DNA of 42,364 nucleotides from a virus: positions 1-42,364 of the IMG/VR virus record IMGVR_UViG_3300009285_005270; one strand, given 5' to 3'. The notes beneath the pieces are model-generated. The model was not told the DNA's origin. It saw nothing but the letters and a program-made list of their open reading frames with translations, and did not search any database. The translations under genes and the position numbers were made by a program. Each line of letters starts with the position of its first letter. Positions within the stretch are counted from its first letter, which is position 1. Below, in pieces: positions 18,427-26,281 of this stretch.

Positions 18427-18960
18427 TTAAGCCGCTACCAATTTACCATCACTCGACAAAGGATAGTAGGACACAAAGAATCTCATTGCACCAGTTGTCG
18501 GAGTTTGGGTAGTAGCATATCTGTATTCAATTTGGGTGACTGCCGCGGTCTTCTTAGTTATCGCAACAGGGGTAAAGATACCGGTTTGAAGCGTTGTGGG
18601 TTCCGTTATAGCACCGGCGGCATTAGTCACGGCCACTGCGGCGGCGGCTACTAATCCGGTCTTTAGAATCAATGAGCCGGCTTTCAAAGAGGACATTGTA
18701 ACACCACCTACAGCGGTTAAATAGACTTGGGCAGTTTGATCGTTGATTCTAAATGAAGCAGCAGTATGGTTACTACCAAGATTGGTTCTAACTTCACCCC
18801 AAAGTCTTGTTATCATCACCGATCCGGTAAGAGTAAAAATAGGCACAACTACGGTAGCATTGCTACCAACAAAAGTATGATCTTTCCACTTCTTAAAAGG
18901 AGAATCGCCATAAACAGGATTACCGTTAGCATCAATGTCGACCAGATCGTCAAATACCAT
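18427..18960 (-). CDS. Putative capsid decoration or head-associated protein, 177 aa
   Basis: A beta-rich, Ala/Thr/Val-rich protein with no charged catalytic clusters, starting MVFDDLVDIDANGNPVYGD. Its start is two bases downstream of a 47-aa gene. It lies between the beta-helix protein and the connector gene. Its composition resembles the small decoration and minor head proteins often encoded just after the capsid protein. The role is inferred from context. Confidence 0.6.
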   Translation of the reverse strand: MVFDDLVDIDANGNPVYGDSPFKKWKDHTFVGSNATVVVPIFTLTGSVMITRLWGEVRTNLGSNHTAASFRINDQTAQVYLTAVGGVTMSSLKAGSLILKTGLVAAAAVAVTNAAGAITEPTTLQTGIFTPVAITKKTAAVTQIEYRYATTQTPTTGAMRFFVSYYPLSSDGKLVAA

Positions 18961-18962
18961 GA

Positions 18963-19106
18963 TTATTTCTCCCTTGAAACTTCTACTTTTACTTCTTCTT
19001 CTCTATTTAGATAAACATCACACAAGACTCCATCGCGTATTTCATGGACAATATCGGTGTATTCAACTCTTACATTCCCAGCTTTTTTAGATTTTTTACT
19101 TGACAT
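18963..19106 (-). CDS. Small hypothetical late protein, 47 aa
   Basis: ATG at 19106 to TAA at 18963-18965. The translation begins MSSKKSKKAGNVRVEYTD and ends EVKVEVSRE-K, highly charged with a basic head. It fills the only gap between the 338-aa and 177-aa genes and stops two bases before the next start, so it is very probably real despite its size. No family is recognised. Confidence 0.65.
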   Translation of the reverse strand: MSSKKSKKAGNVRVEYTDIVHEIRDGVLCDVYLNREEEVKVEVSREK

Positions 19107-19142
19107 TTATTTATCTTAAATAACTAAATTGGTTTCTTAATT

Positions 19143-19169
19143 CCCTCCTCCAAAGCAGGTGAAGGAGGG
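19143..19169 (-). terminator. Intercistronic hairpin between late head genes
   Basis: CCCTCCT (19143-19149) pairs with AGGAGGG (19163-19169) around a 13-nt loop, within the 75-base gap after the 338-aa gene. On the coding strand no U-run follows, so it may be a 3-prime-end stabiliser, processing site or leaky terminator rather than a full terminator. Confidence 0.4.
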
Positions 19170-19181
19170 TCAAAGAACTAA

Positions 19182-20198
19182 TTAGCCAGTAACGGCAACA
19201 CCGGTTGTATTGTGTGTTGGAACAGCACCGTCAACATAAATACTCATAGATGCTTGTTTCATCACCGTGTGGTCAACTGAGGTACAATTTTTGAGCAATA
19301 CTGCACCTTCTGTTTGGGCCGCACCAAATCCAACCGCATGAGCAGGAGTCGCGGCGCCTAATATATTGCTATAAAAGACACTATCCCTGACCAAGAACAT
19401 TCTCTCTACATCGGTAGCATTTGCACCATAAATGTCTACATGTTCAACCCCGGCAGACTTAGATAAGAACAGGCAGGAGTCAACCACATTATCTCGACAC
19501 TTTTTACCAGACAGAGTAGCAGTCAAAAGCATGTTGGCCCGGATACAGTTATCAGCTACGATGTTGGCAGATGATCCAAATACACACTTAATCCATTGAG
19601 CAGAGTCGCCATTGTTTAGAACCTCGGCGGCACCAGACTCGTCGAGATCAGTTGATTTATAAAATTCACAACCTTCATAAATCGCATATTCCCCACCCTC
19701 AGCAACGGCGTACAGAGATTCAGCCTTGGTATTAGAAGAATCAAATTTCAGATTTCGGAAGGTATTACCAACACCAGTATTTTGCATAACGGCAATATCA
19801 GCCGCAGCGCTTGTCACACCCATGGTAATTCTAGTTCTGGCACCCATACCAAACGCTCCACCACGCATAGACATGCCAATAAAATGAAGTCTATTTTTAG
19901 TAATAGTAAGCATTGAGGTTTGGGCGTGAGCCGCGTTGGCACTTAAAAGGATCACATCATGACGGTTGGACACCGCAGCAGCATAAGCCGAAGCAATCGT
20001 ACCGTGAACCGCTAAAGAGCCATCCTTATAAGTTTTTTGATACTTTTCATAAAATTCAACATAGTTACTATCACCAGATGGGATAACAAAATAGACATTA
20101 CCGGTCGTCAATGGTAAGCCATTCGCCCGGACACCCAAATCTAACAGAGCCTTTTCTAATTCCACATTGCCAGAAGCGGCATTGCTATATTTTGACAT
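19182..20198 (-). CDS. Beta-helix-like head or fibre protein, 338 aa
   Basis: From about residue 95 onward the sequence has the rhythm of a right-handed parallel beta-helix: short strands ending in Asn/Asp/Cys turns (NTFRNLKFDSSN, AIYEGCEFYKST, QWIKCVFGSS, NVVDSCLFLS, MFLVRDSVFYSN, VLLKNCTSV). The N-terminal 60 residues could anchor it to the virion. It sits two genes after the major capsid gene with its own flanking hairpins, so it may be an abundant capsid fibre or decoration rather than a tail spike. No catalytic residues are identified. Confidence 0.65.
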   Translation of the reverse strand: MSKYSNAASGNVELEKALLDLGVRANGLPLTTGNVYFVIPSGDSNYVEFYEKYQKTYKDGSLAVHGTIASAYAAAVSNRHDVILLSANAAHAQTSMLTITKNRLHFIGMSMRGGAFGMGARTRITMGVTSAAADIAVMQNTGVGNTFRNLKFDSSNTKAESLYAVAEGGEYAIYEGCEFYKSTDLDESGAAEVLNNGDSAQWIKCVFGSSANIVADNCIRANMLLTATLSGKKCRDNVVDSCLFLSKSAGVEHVDIYGANATDVERMFLVRDSVFYSNILGAATPAHAVGFGAAQTEGAVLLKNCTSVDHTVMKQASMSIYVDGAVPTHNTTGVAVTG

Positions 20199-20219
20199 AG
20201 TTTTTTTCCTTTTGTCTCA

Positions 20220-20241
20220 CCCGGACCACCACTGATCCGGG
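20220..20241 (-). terminator. Intercistronic hairpin between head genes
   Basis: CCCGGA (20220-20225) pairs with TCCGGG (20236-20241) over a 10-nt loop in the 60-base gap between the 109-aa and 338-aa genes. There is no strong U-run on the coding strand. It is one of four similar GC-rich hairpins placed between the head genes. Confidence 0.4.
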
Positions 20242-20257
20242 ATTAACTAATTTTTAA

Positions 20258-20587
20258 TTAACCAAGAGCAACCCAAGACACCTGTTCACTAGTGACATTG
20301 ACATCGAGGTCAAGCCCCATGATAAAGCCAGTAGCGCTAACCGTAATACCAAGTGTAGTGATTGAGGCACCACCGGTACCCGCAGCCACTCTTTTGTGTG
20401 CCGAAGCATCAGCCATGCCCTCTACCCACTCATATTGGTCGCCAGAGGTGTTGTTAATAACTTTCACATAACGAGGTTTGAATCCGGTCGTAAATGTGTA
20501 GGCCGCAACTGAACCAGTATCGAGATACCGACCAGTAGCTAACCTCAAAGTGTTTTCGGGAAGTTTGGTTGTGATTGTTTGAGCCAT
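20258..20587 (-). CDS. Putative head decoration protein, 109 aa
   Basis: A small beta-rich protein (MAQTITTKLPENTLRLATG; later FKPRYVKVINNTSGDQYEW) immediately downstream of the major capsid gene and isolated by GC-rich hairpins on both sides. The YVKVINNTSG strand-turn pattern recurs in small phage coat-associated proteins. A decoration or fibre-like head role is likely from context; no family is proven. Confidence 0.65.
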   Translation of the reverse strand: MAQTITTKLPENTLRLATGRYLDTGSVAAYTFTTGFKPRYVKVINNTSGDQYEWVEGMADASAHKRVAAGTGGASITTLGITVSATGFIMGLDLDVNVTSEQVSWVALG

Positions 20588-20616
20588 ATTTTTGTTTTAT
20601 TTAATTTCTAAATTCC

Positions 20617-20634
20617 CCCCGGATTTCTCCGGGG
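20617..20634 (-). terminator. Hairpin after the major capsid gene
   Basis: CCCCGGA (20617-20623) pairs with TCCGGGG (20628-20634) around a TTTC loop, just after the capsid stop at 20643. On the coding strand AATTTAG follows, a weak U-run; the other strand has TTGTTTTT. It is likely a leaky terminator or RNA-stabilising 3-prime end for the capsid message. Confidence 0.5.
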
Positions 20635-20642
20635 AGTTGTTT

Positions 20643-21611
20643 TTAAGCGGATACACCAACTTGTAAATCGACTACATAGGCAGAGTTTAGAACTTTGGCT
20701 ACATAAGCAGCTTTCCAACCTGATGTGCTTCTTTGATTCAAAGGATCAGCAGTACCGGCGCTTCCAAGTGGGTGAACAATGTTTTGCAATGCCACACCAG
20801 AGATTCTAGTTTGGGCGAAAGCATTTTGACCGAAGATCAAAACATGATGAACATCATTACTATCAACTCCACCGGCAGACTCTACTTTGGCATTGGTTGT
20901 CATTAAGAACCGGACATTGGCCAATGATCCAATTTCATCTTCCATAACATTTGCTTTGTTTGGATACTTCTCAACAGGAACCCAGCCAGTAGCATCGTCA
21001 AGATCATAAGCCACATCCTCAGAAACGATACCAATAAAGGATTTACCAATTGGAACGGTGTTGTATCCATCGGCCGGATTTATCATGGTCGTTACGGGCT
21101 TACAGTTACCACCGCGGAGAGTTCTAACTGATTGCTTCACTTCATCACGGGTTATCTTCATTGCGGCGCTGATCTCATTTGTCGCAGTAGCAGTTGAAGC
21201 GTACTGAGCAGAGGCACCGGCAACAAAAATATCTCTACCGATTTGGTCTAAAGAATCACCGGCTTGGTCTCCCAAGATTTCAGCAGTCTCAGTCAGGATA
21301 GGATCAATTGTTTCGACTTGGACCTTATCGGTGATAGTCACATAGTCACCATAGTAAAGAACGGTTGCAGTTATATCAGTTGTCGATAGTTGTTTACCAC
21401 TTGGAGTCACACCCTCAGAAAGAGCAGTTGTTTGAGCGGTAAGAGTCCCATATCGGCGGAACTTAACTACATTAGTACCAGAGTTTGAAGGAATATCACG
21501 AACTTGAGCAAACCGATTATGAACGAATGCCGGGACGGCCCTTTCCAATAAAGTGCGATCATAAAAATTATTTACTTCTATAGCTATTTCTGTTCTGGTT
21601 GTATTTGCCAT
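20643..21611 (-). CDS. Major capsid protein, N4-gp56-like family
   Basis: This 322-residue protein carries the pattern of the N4-gp56 family of HK97-fold capsid proteins: VRDIPSNSGTNVVKFRRYG near residue 38, then ALSEGVTPSGKQL, VLYYGDYVTITDKVQ and the EILGDQAGDSLDQIGRDIF helix at about 110-128. It assembles on the acidic scaffold encoded upstream and receives DNA through the portal. It has its own promoter and leader hairpin (21737-21646) and is followed by a hairpin, which fits high, separately tuned expression. Length is normal for a small member of the family. Confidence 0.9.
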   Translation of the reverse strand: MANTTRTEIAIEVNNFYDRTLLERAVPAFVHNRFAQVRDIPSNSGTNVVKFRRYGTLTAQTTALSEGVTPSGKQLSTTDITATVLYYGDYVTITDKVQVETIDPILTETAEILGDQAGDSLDQIGRDIFVAGASAQYASTATATNEISAAMKITRDEVKQSVRTLRGGNCKPVTTMINPADGYNTVPIGKSFIGIVSEDVAYDLDDATGWVPVEKYPNKANVMEDEIGSLANVRFLMTTNAKVESAGGVDSNDVHHVLIFGQNAFAQTRISGVALQNIVHPLGSAGTADPLNQRSTSGWKAAYVAKVLNSAYVVDLQVGVSA

Positions 21612-21645
21612 TTTGTTTTTTTAACTTAATAATAATTAAAGCAAC

Positions 21646-21677
21646 AAAAAAGGCCCACCCCATTTACAGGGTGAGCC
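21646..21677 (-). terminator. Attenuator-like terminator in the capsid-gene leader
   Basis: On the coding strand AGGC-CACCC-type arms (21677 to 21651, one mismatch) close a 7-8 nt loop and are followed directly by TTTTTTG, a textbook intrinsic terminator. It lies between the promoter at 21711-21737 and the capsid ATG at 21611, so it would sit in the capsid mRNA leader. A plus-strand T-run (21682-21686) also flanks it. It may insulate the capsid unit from upstream transcripts or attenuate it. Confidence 0.6.
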
Positions 21678-21710
21678 TCGGTTTTTCCGTTATTGCTCTA
21701 TCTAGTTTTC

Positions 21711-21737
21711 ATTATACACTACCGAAACTAGAGTCAA
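21711..21737 (-). promoter_or_regulatory. Sigma70-type promoter for the major capsid gene
   Basis: On the minus strand TTGACT (21737-21732) is followed after 15 bases by a perfect TATAAT (21716-21711). A longer-spaced -35 alternative, TTGTTG (21740-21735, 18-base spacer), overlaps it. The site begins nine bases after the stop of the 217-aa gene and about 100 bases before the capsid ATG. The short spacer is the main weakness. Confidence 0.6.
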
Positions 21738-21745
21738 CAAGTAAA

Positions 21746-22399
21746 TTACAAAGAATCGCCTACGGTTTTCCCAGTCTCCGGATCAGTTCTATCAATCAAA
21801 AACTCTTGTCCGGCTTCGTTGGTCAACCTCAACCGACGAGCCAGAGAATTACCAACACTTTGTGGGACAAAGACTAAACGACCTTTTGGTACATACCATC
21901 GAGCGCCATTCTCTTGAATCAACTCAACTGCGGTACCCTCTTTAACAGACTGTTCTTTTCTTCCTGACTTGTCTCTTGTCCAAGTAACCACCCCCGCTCT
22001 TTCGTTTGGTTCAAGTGGTACTAGAAATTGAACTGTCTTACCCTCAGCTTCTTCCTTTAACCATTTATCCATCATAATGTCCTTCTTTGACTGCCATTGT
22101 CTCTCGATCTGTCGATCTTCTCTCGGATTGGGTGTCTCTTCAAGGGTAGCGACTCTTTGAATAACATTTTTGGCTTTCAGCGTATCAATAACCGCTTGGC
22201 ATTGCTCTGGAGTAGTAAAAGCATCTACTGATTCAGCCGGCATGCCCAATTCGATCAACTTCCTTTTCATGAACTCTAATTGTTTAGGATTAGTATTATC
22301 TCCGGCCGGTTGCTTAACAACATCAGGATCCTGAACGATGGCACTCTTAACAACCTTATCTTCTGAACTTATTTTTGCTGGACCTTTTTTATTTAGCAT
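21746..22399 (-). CDS. Hypothetical protein between scaffold and capsid genes, 217 aa
   Basis: The N-terminal third is polar and probably flexible; the middle has the helix VATLEETPNPREDRQIERQW; and the C-terminal part is a beta-rich domain with VQFLVPLEPNERAGVVTW and ARWYVPKGRLVFVPQSV. The order portal, scaffold, this gene, capsid suggests a head-assembly or minor capsid role. No protease triad is visible, so it should not be called a prohead protease. Confidence 0.65.
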   Translation of the reverse strand: MLNKKGPAKISSEDKVVKSAIVQDPDVVKQPAGDNTNPKQLEFMKRKLIELGMPAESVDAFTTPEQCQAVIDTLKAKNVIQRVATLEETPNPREDRQIERQWQSKKDIMMDKWLKEEAEGKTVQFLVPLEPNERAGVVTWTRDKSGRKEQSVKEGTAVELIQENGARWYVPKGRLVFVPQSVGNSLARRLRLTNEAGQEFLIDRTDPETGKTVGDSL

Positions 22400-22422
22400 A
22401 TTTTTATAATTTAATAATTAAT

Positions 22423-23034
22423 TTAACCTCTTGGTCTTTGTAAAACCTCTCTTTTTTTGGCTTCAAACTCTTCTTTGGACATAGTAAGCCAATTAACCTT
22501 ATCTCCACCCGGCTTCCTAACAGTCGTCCCCGGTGTCCTGGTTTGATTGACTTTCTTTTGGGTGTCCCTTTCTTTGGCCGCTCCAAGTTTCATCAAATCA
22601 TCAGAGGCCACCATTGCCGCGATATTCTTAATGGGAATCTGGCTATAAGCGGGATGAGAAGCGTATTTAATTATTACCCCTCTATATTTGGAATACTCCG
22701 GTTTATTTTGAATGAATGAATCAACATCTTGCTTAACTTCAATTTCTTGCAACTTAGCACCAACTCTTTTATCAACAATTCTTTCAATCCGCTTTTTATC
22801 ATCCGGATCATCATTATCCTCTTCATCCTCGTCCTCTTTGTCCTTTTTACCACCACGAACCTCCGGCTCTATTTTCGATTCGTCAATGATTTCATCATCT
22901 CCATCTTCCTTCTCCTTTCCCTTGTCTTCTTCTTTTTCATCTTCCCCCTTCTCGTCATTGTTTTCGCTTTCCTCCTCTTCGTTTGTTTCCTCTTCTTCAA
23001 TAACTTCTTCCTCTTTTTTTATTTCTTCTGGCAT
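22423..23034 (-). CDS. Probable capsid scaffolding protein, 203 aa
   Basis: The chosen start is MPEEIKKEEE at 23034; an upstream in-frame start would add 15 residues unlike the rest. Residues 1-90 are almost entirely Glu, Asp, Lys and Asn with little structure. A helical region follows (about 95-135, RIVDKRVGAKLQEIEVKQ) and a basic C-terminus ends REVLQRPRG. An acidic disordered body with a basic capsid-binding tail, encoded between portal and capsid, is the usual picture of a phage scaffold. Confidence 0.75.
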   Translation of the reverse strand: MPEEIKKEEEVIEEEETNEEEESENNDEKGEDEKEEDKGKEKEDGDDEIIDESKIEPEVRGGKKDKEDEDEEDNDDPDDKKRIERIVDKRVGAKLQEIEVKQDVDSFIQNKPEYSKYRGVIIKYASHPAYSQIPIKNIAAMVASDDLMKLGAAKERDTQKKVNQTRTPGTTVRKPGGDKVNWLTMSKEEFEAKKREVLQRPRG

Positions 23035-23106
23035 ATTTTTTAGTATGGGTTTTTCCCTAACTAGTAACTGTAATAACAATAGATTACTTTATCATAATAA
23101 TCAAGT

Positions 23107-23415
23107 CTAACCAACGCGGGGGTATGGATCGCCGTCATCAACCTCACCCCCTTCACTTGGAGTTAGTTTTTTGATTATATTTAATGGTGTATTAATAATG
23201 TCTTCGTGAACTGCTAATTTATCTCTTAATCGATCCATCTCTATTTCAGTTGCACCCTCTGGCTTCTTAAGAATTTGTTGAGTTAGAACCTTTATATTTT
23301 CTCCGACAATCAACTCCAACAACTGCCAACCGGGATGTTTCAATAAAGAAATGAAGTTGGAAACCGCCTGATCTCTTTTGGCCGGTTCACTAAAATTTAA
23401 GTCGTTTGGTGTCAT
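23107..23415 (-). CDS. Hypothetical portal-linked protein, 102 aa
   Basis: It begins MTPNDLNFSEPAKRDQAVSN and is mainly helical and acidic at the C-terminus (GGEVDDGDPYPRVG). Its ATG overlaps the portal stop by four bases, so the two are translationally coupled. It ends in TAG with a TGA two codons later. A head-assembly accessory role is likely from position only. Confidence 0.65.
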   Translation of the reverse strand: MTPNDLNFSEPAKRDQAVSNFISLLKHPGWQLLELIVGENIKVLTQQILKKPEGATEIEMDRLRDKLAVHEDIINTPLNIIKKLTPSEGGEVDDGDPYPRVG

Positions 23416-25400
23416 GCTTGAGCAGATGTTTGGCTTGGAGTAACACCGGCTTTCCCGGCTCCACCGTTCATCATATTAATTCCCGGTAATACTCCATCTT
23501 GGCCGGGCTGAAATTGGCTTACTGCCTGATCCTCTGGAAAGAACTCTGGCTTAACCTTCTTAATTGATAGGGCTTTTTTGTGAGTCTCAATGTGAGCCAT
23601 TGATGCCTTAGTCTGTTTAGCCTTAGCGTGAATCTCCAAATGGACATTGTGATCGTCTTCCGGTAATACCGGCACCGTCTTATTTTCATTCAAGAGGTCA
23701 TTTTGATCCTCGGCAATCCTCTCATCAATCGTGGGGGGGAATAGACGGTCAATTTCATCCTTCTGTAAGCCATTGAGTCTCGCCAACTTCTTTAACCCCC
23801 ACCTTCTGTTTGCGGTTGGTTCCTGTAAGGCAAGTGAGAAAAAACTGGTCAATGTTTGTCTTTCCTCAAGTTGTTTAGCCCGACTCAAAACATCAGATTC
23901 AATATAAACATCCGGATCGAGTCTGGTTAAGAAGTCACCACTAGCCAGCGGTCTCCATTTGGGACCAAAAGCACCCACAGTCCTAATAACCTTCTCATCA
24001 ATACCCTCACCAAAGTTATCTTTGTGAAGGTTATACCACTGTTGCCAAAACCTCTTCTCGGACCAACCAAAGATTTTAGCTGATAGAGAATATCGAGTAT
24101 CGGTTGAGGCAAAAAGCAGATTAGTTTCACCAAGCGGTCGATCTTGTTTGGATTGCATCCCTTGTTTTATATCCGGAGTCGCAGTAGCTTTTTGGGCCGA
24201 TAAATCAAGAGTCTCGAATATAAAATTGAGCAACTGCATGTTTGGCCGCGCCTTCATCAGTGGAGCGATAGAGTTAGACACCGGTTCGCCGGGTTTAGGT
24301 TCAATTGGAATACCCTTATTAAAGTCAAAATCCAAATCAGATTTATTAGTAATCTTACTGGAATCGTAAATGTACATTGGGTACAAATCCGCCTTCATTG
24401 TTTTGAGACCCAGATTCAAGGCAACTGCTCTAGCTCTTTGCTTATCCTCGGTCAAATCCGGAACACTAGTACCATCCCAATCATGAGAAGTGGGGTATAG
24501 AGGTCGATCAACCAAAGGCCAATATTTTCTTTTCATAATCTTAAATCCAATTACCTTCTCTCTTTCATTAGATAGCCACACCTTGACCTTCTCAACCTTT
24601 TCACCAATCTTAAAATGAGTGAACCATTGAGTAATTGTGTATTGAGCATTCACACCCAAACTCGATTCCTTGTCCTTCGACACATTTTGTCTATTTTGAG
24701 CATTGTTTCTAGCCTGTATTGCATCTTCTAGTAAGGAATAGGTATTGGAACCATAACTCATTTCATCAAAGTCTATGTCCTTAAAAAATGGATCAGTCTC
24801 TTCAATCTCGTTTCTAGTTATTTTCAGTTCATTGCCACCAAAACGCATCGATCCCTTACCTTTTCGATTACCATTGATTGATTTAGCCGATGGATCACGA
24901 AGCCAAGTAATAAAGTCAATGTTCTCTGGCAACGGCAAGAAGGTATTTTGATCCGGATCGCGCTCATACTCTTCCATTGAAACGATACCACGACCACAAA
25001 AAATAGTATCCCAAATCCAATCATAATCTAACTGATCTTTCTCCATATCATCATAGTCCGACTTGGCCATATCTGTTAAGTTGTCCGCCGTGTCCTCATC
25101 TCCGTCTTCTTTACCCTGAAAATCAACATTAAGCCGATCAACATAAAGCGAGGCCAACACAGTTTGAAAAGTAGTGAACATGGTAGTATCGCCCACAGCA
25201 TCTTTATCTCTCTTTTGATTGTTAAACAATTTCAACCTAACATTTAATTCATCCTTTTTGGGCTTCTGATGTTTCCAAGCCAAGTCAAACTCGGCTTTAC
25301 ATTGAGTCGCCAAAGCCCCCCAGTTAAGAGTAAATGTGTCACCACCATTGGTTATAGCTTCCAACTCTTTATCTTCTGTTTGTTTTATATCTTCTGGCAT
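23412..25400 (-). CDS. Portal protein, 662 aa
   Basis: Length, position directly after terminase-linked genes and sequence character fit a podovirus-type portal that forms the dodecameric DNA channel. It has an acidic N-terminus, a helical clip/stem part, VWLSNEREKVIGFKIMKRKY with WPLVDRPLYPTSHDWDG, long helices in RAVALNLGLKTMKADLYP and SDVLSRAKQLEERQTL, and a disordered Gln/Gly-rich C-terminus (about 630-662). There are no enzymatic motifs. It couples to the 102-aa gene by a four-base overlap. Confidence 0.85.
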   Translation of the reverse strand: MPEDIKQTEDKELEAITNGGDTFTLNWGALATQCKAEFDLAWKHQKPKKDELNVRLKLFNNQKRDKDAVGDTTMFTTFQTVLASLYVDRLNVDFQGKEDGDEDTADNLTDMAKSDYDDMEKDQLDYDWIWDTIFCGRGIVSMEEYERDPDQNTFLPLPENIDFITWLRDPSAKSINGNRKGKGSMRFGGNELKITRNEIEETDPFFKDIDFDEMSYGSNTYSLLEDAIQARNNAQNRQNVSKDKESSLGVNAQYTITQWFTHFKIGEKVEKVKVWLSNEREKVIGFKIMKRKYWPLVDRPLYPTSHDWDGTSVPDLTEDKQRARAVALNLGLKTMKADLYPMYIYDSSKITNKSDLDFDFNKGIPIEPKPGEPVSNSIAPLMKARPNMQLLNFIFETLDLSAQKATATPDIKQGMQSKQDRPLGETNLLFASTDTRYSLSAKIFGWSEKRFWQQWYNLHKDNFGEGIDEKVIRTVGAFGPKWRPLASGDFLTRLDPDVYIESDVLSRAKQLEERQTLTSFFSLALQEPTANRRWGLKKLARLNGLQKDEIDRLFPPTIDERIAEDQNDLLNENKTVPVLPEDDHNVHLEIHAKAKQTKASMAHIETHKKALSIKKVKPEFFPEDQAVSQFQPGQDGVLPGINMMNGGAGKAGVTPSQTSAQA

Positions 25401-25401
25401 A

Positions 25402-25830
25402 TTAATTTAATGTCCGGTCGACTTGTTTCCGGGCCTCTTCAAACCTTTTAACTATTTTTTCGTCTGTCTCTGGTAGGCGATCGCCCCTTTGATAATCAAT
25501 TGTGGCGGCGGCTCCGGAGTAACACATCTTCAAAACCTCAGCCACCTCATCCTCACTCAACTTGTCTTGACCCGGCTTAGGAGTAATCACAAAGTAAGAA
25601 GAAAACAACTCGCCGTTAAAAACTGCATCCCATAAAAAAATGTCCTTCATTATCCGCCTAACATAAATTCGACCGTTTTTATAAGTCACGGCCATCAATA
25701 GAGAAATGTAGCTAGTAATGGTCTTGGCATTACCCTCAGTATCCACCGCGAAGCCATCTCTAGCTCCGATCGCCGGTGCTACTTTAATAGTGACCTTTTT
25801 TGGCTTGCTTTGTGGCTTCATTGTCTTCAT
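25402..25830 (-). CDS. Hypothetical packaging-region protein, 142 aa
   Basis: The protein begins MKTMKPQSKPKKVTIKVAP, basic, followed by a compact domain with YISLLMAVTYKNGRIYVRRI and a C-terminal Glu/Arg helix. It overlaps the upstream 88-aa gene by 47 bases and ends one base before the portal start region. The high density of overlapping genes between terminase and portal suggests DNA-packaging or head-assembly accessories. Confidence 0.6.
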   Translation of the reverse strand: MKTMKPQSKPKKVTIKVAPAIGARDGFAVDTEGNAKTITSYISLLMAVTYKNGRIYVRRIMKDIFLWDAVFNGELFSSYFVITPKPGQDKLSEDEVAEVLKMCYSGAAATIDYQRGDRLPETDEKIVKRFEEARKQVDRTLN

Positions 25831-26050
25831 TAACTAGTTCTGCTTTATTAATTTTTAATCTAGCACTCATGGTTTTACTTGAACTCCACTCATCCTTATT
25901 AACTCCCATTACTTCAACATCAACCATCATCCTATGCTTTCCACCCACCTTCATATCTTTTATTCCAGGCAGTTCTTCATCAGTCATCGTCATCATTGGC
26001 TTCATTTTTGGCATAGCCTCTACCACTGGGGATTTATTTGTACTTTTCAT
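25784..26050 (-). CDS. Hypothetical Met/Lys-rich protein, 88 aa
   Basis: The chosen start is MKSTNKSPVVEAMP at 26050, preferred over an in-frame start eight codons earlier that lies in the intergenic T-rich stretch. The middle contains EELPGIKDMKVGGKHRMMVDVEV, a pattern that recurs in small phage proteins encoded near terminase and portal genes. Function is unknown. It overlaps the next gene by 47 bases, longer than usual here. Confidence 0.55.
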   Translation of the reverse strand: MKSTNKSPVVEAMPKMKPMMTMTDEELPGIKDMKVGGKHRMMVDVEVMGVNKDEWSSSKTMSARLKINKAELVNEDNEATKQAKKGHY

Positions 26051-26074
26051 AATTTCATTATATAGCAAAAACAA

Positions 26075-26281
26075 TTAACTTAAATCAATTTCGGTTTCCC
26101 CATCGAGCAATTGACTATCTCTAACTTCTATTCTAACCAAAACATTATTCTGTTTGTGGACCACAAATTGACCAAAAGAATATCTACGAAGCCGTTGTAT
26201 CAAATCAGCTTCCTTAACGGTTATTGTTACCATTATTTTCTTCTCCGGCTTGTATGGTGAAAATGGTGTTGTGTCGCTCAT
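26075..26281 (-). CDS. Hypothetical protein after TerL, 68 aa
   Basis: It starts MSDTTPFSPYKPEKKIMVT, with a probable small alpha/beta fold (VKEADLIQRLRRYSFGQF). Its ATG overlaps the TerL stop by four bases, so it is co-translated with the large terminase. No family is recognised. Confidence 0.6.
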   Translation of the reverse strand: MSDTTPFSPYKPEKKIMVTITVKEADLIQRLRRYSFGQFVVHKQNNVLVRIEVRDSQLLDGETEIDLS

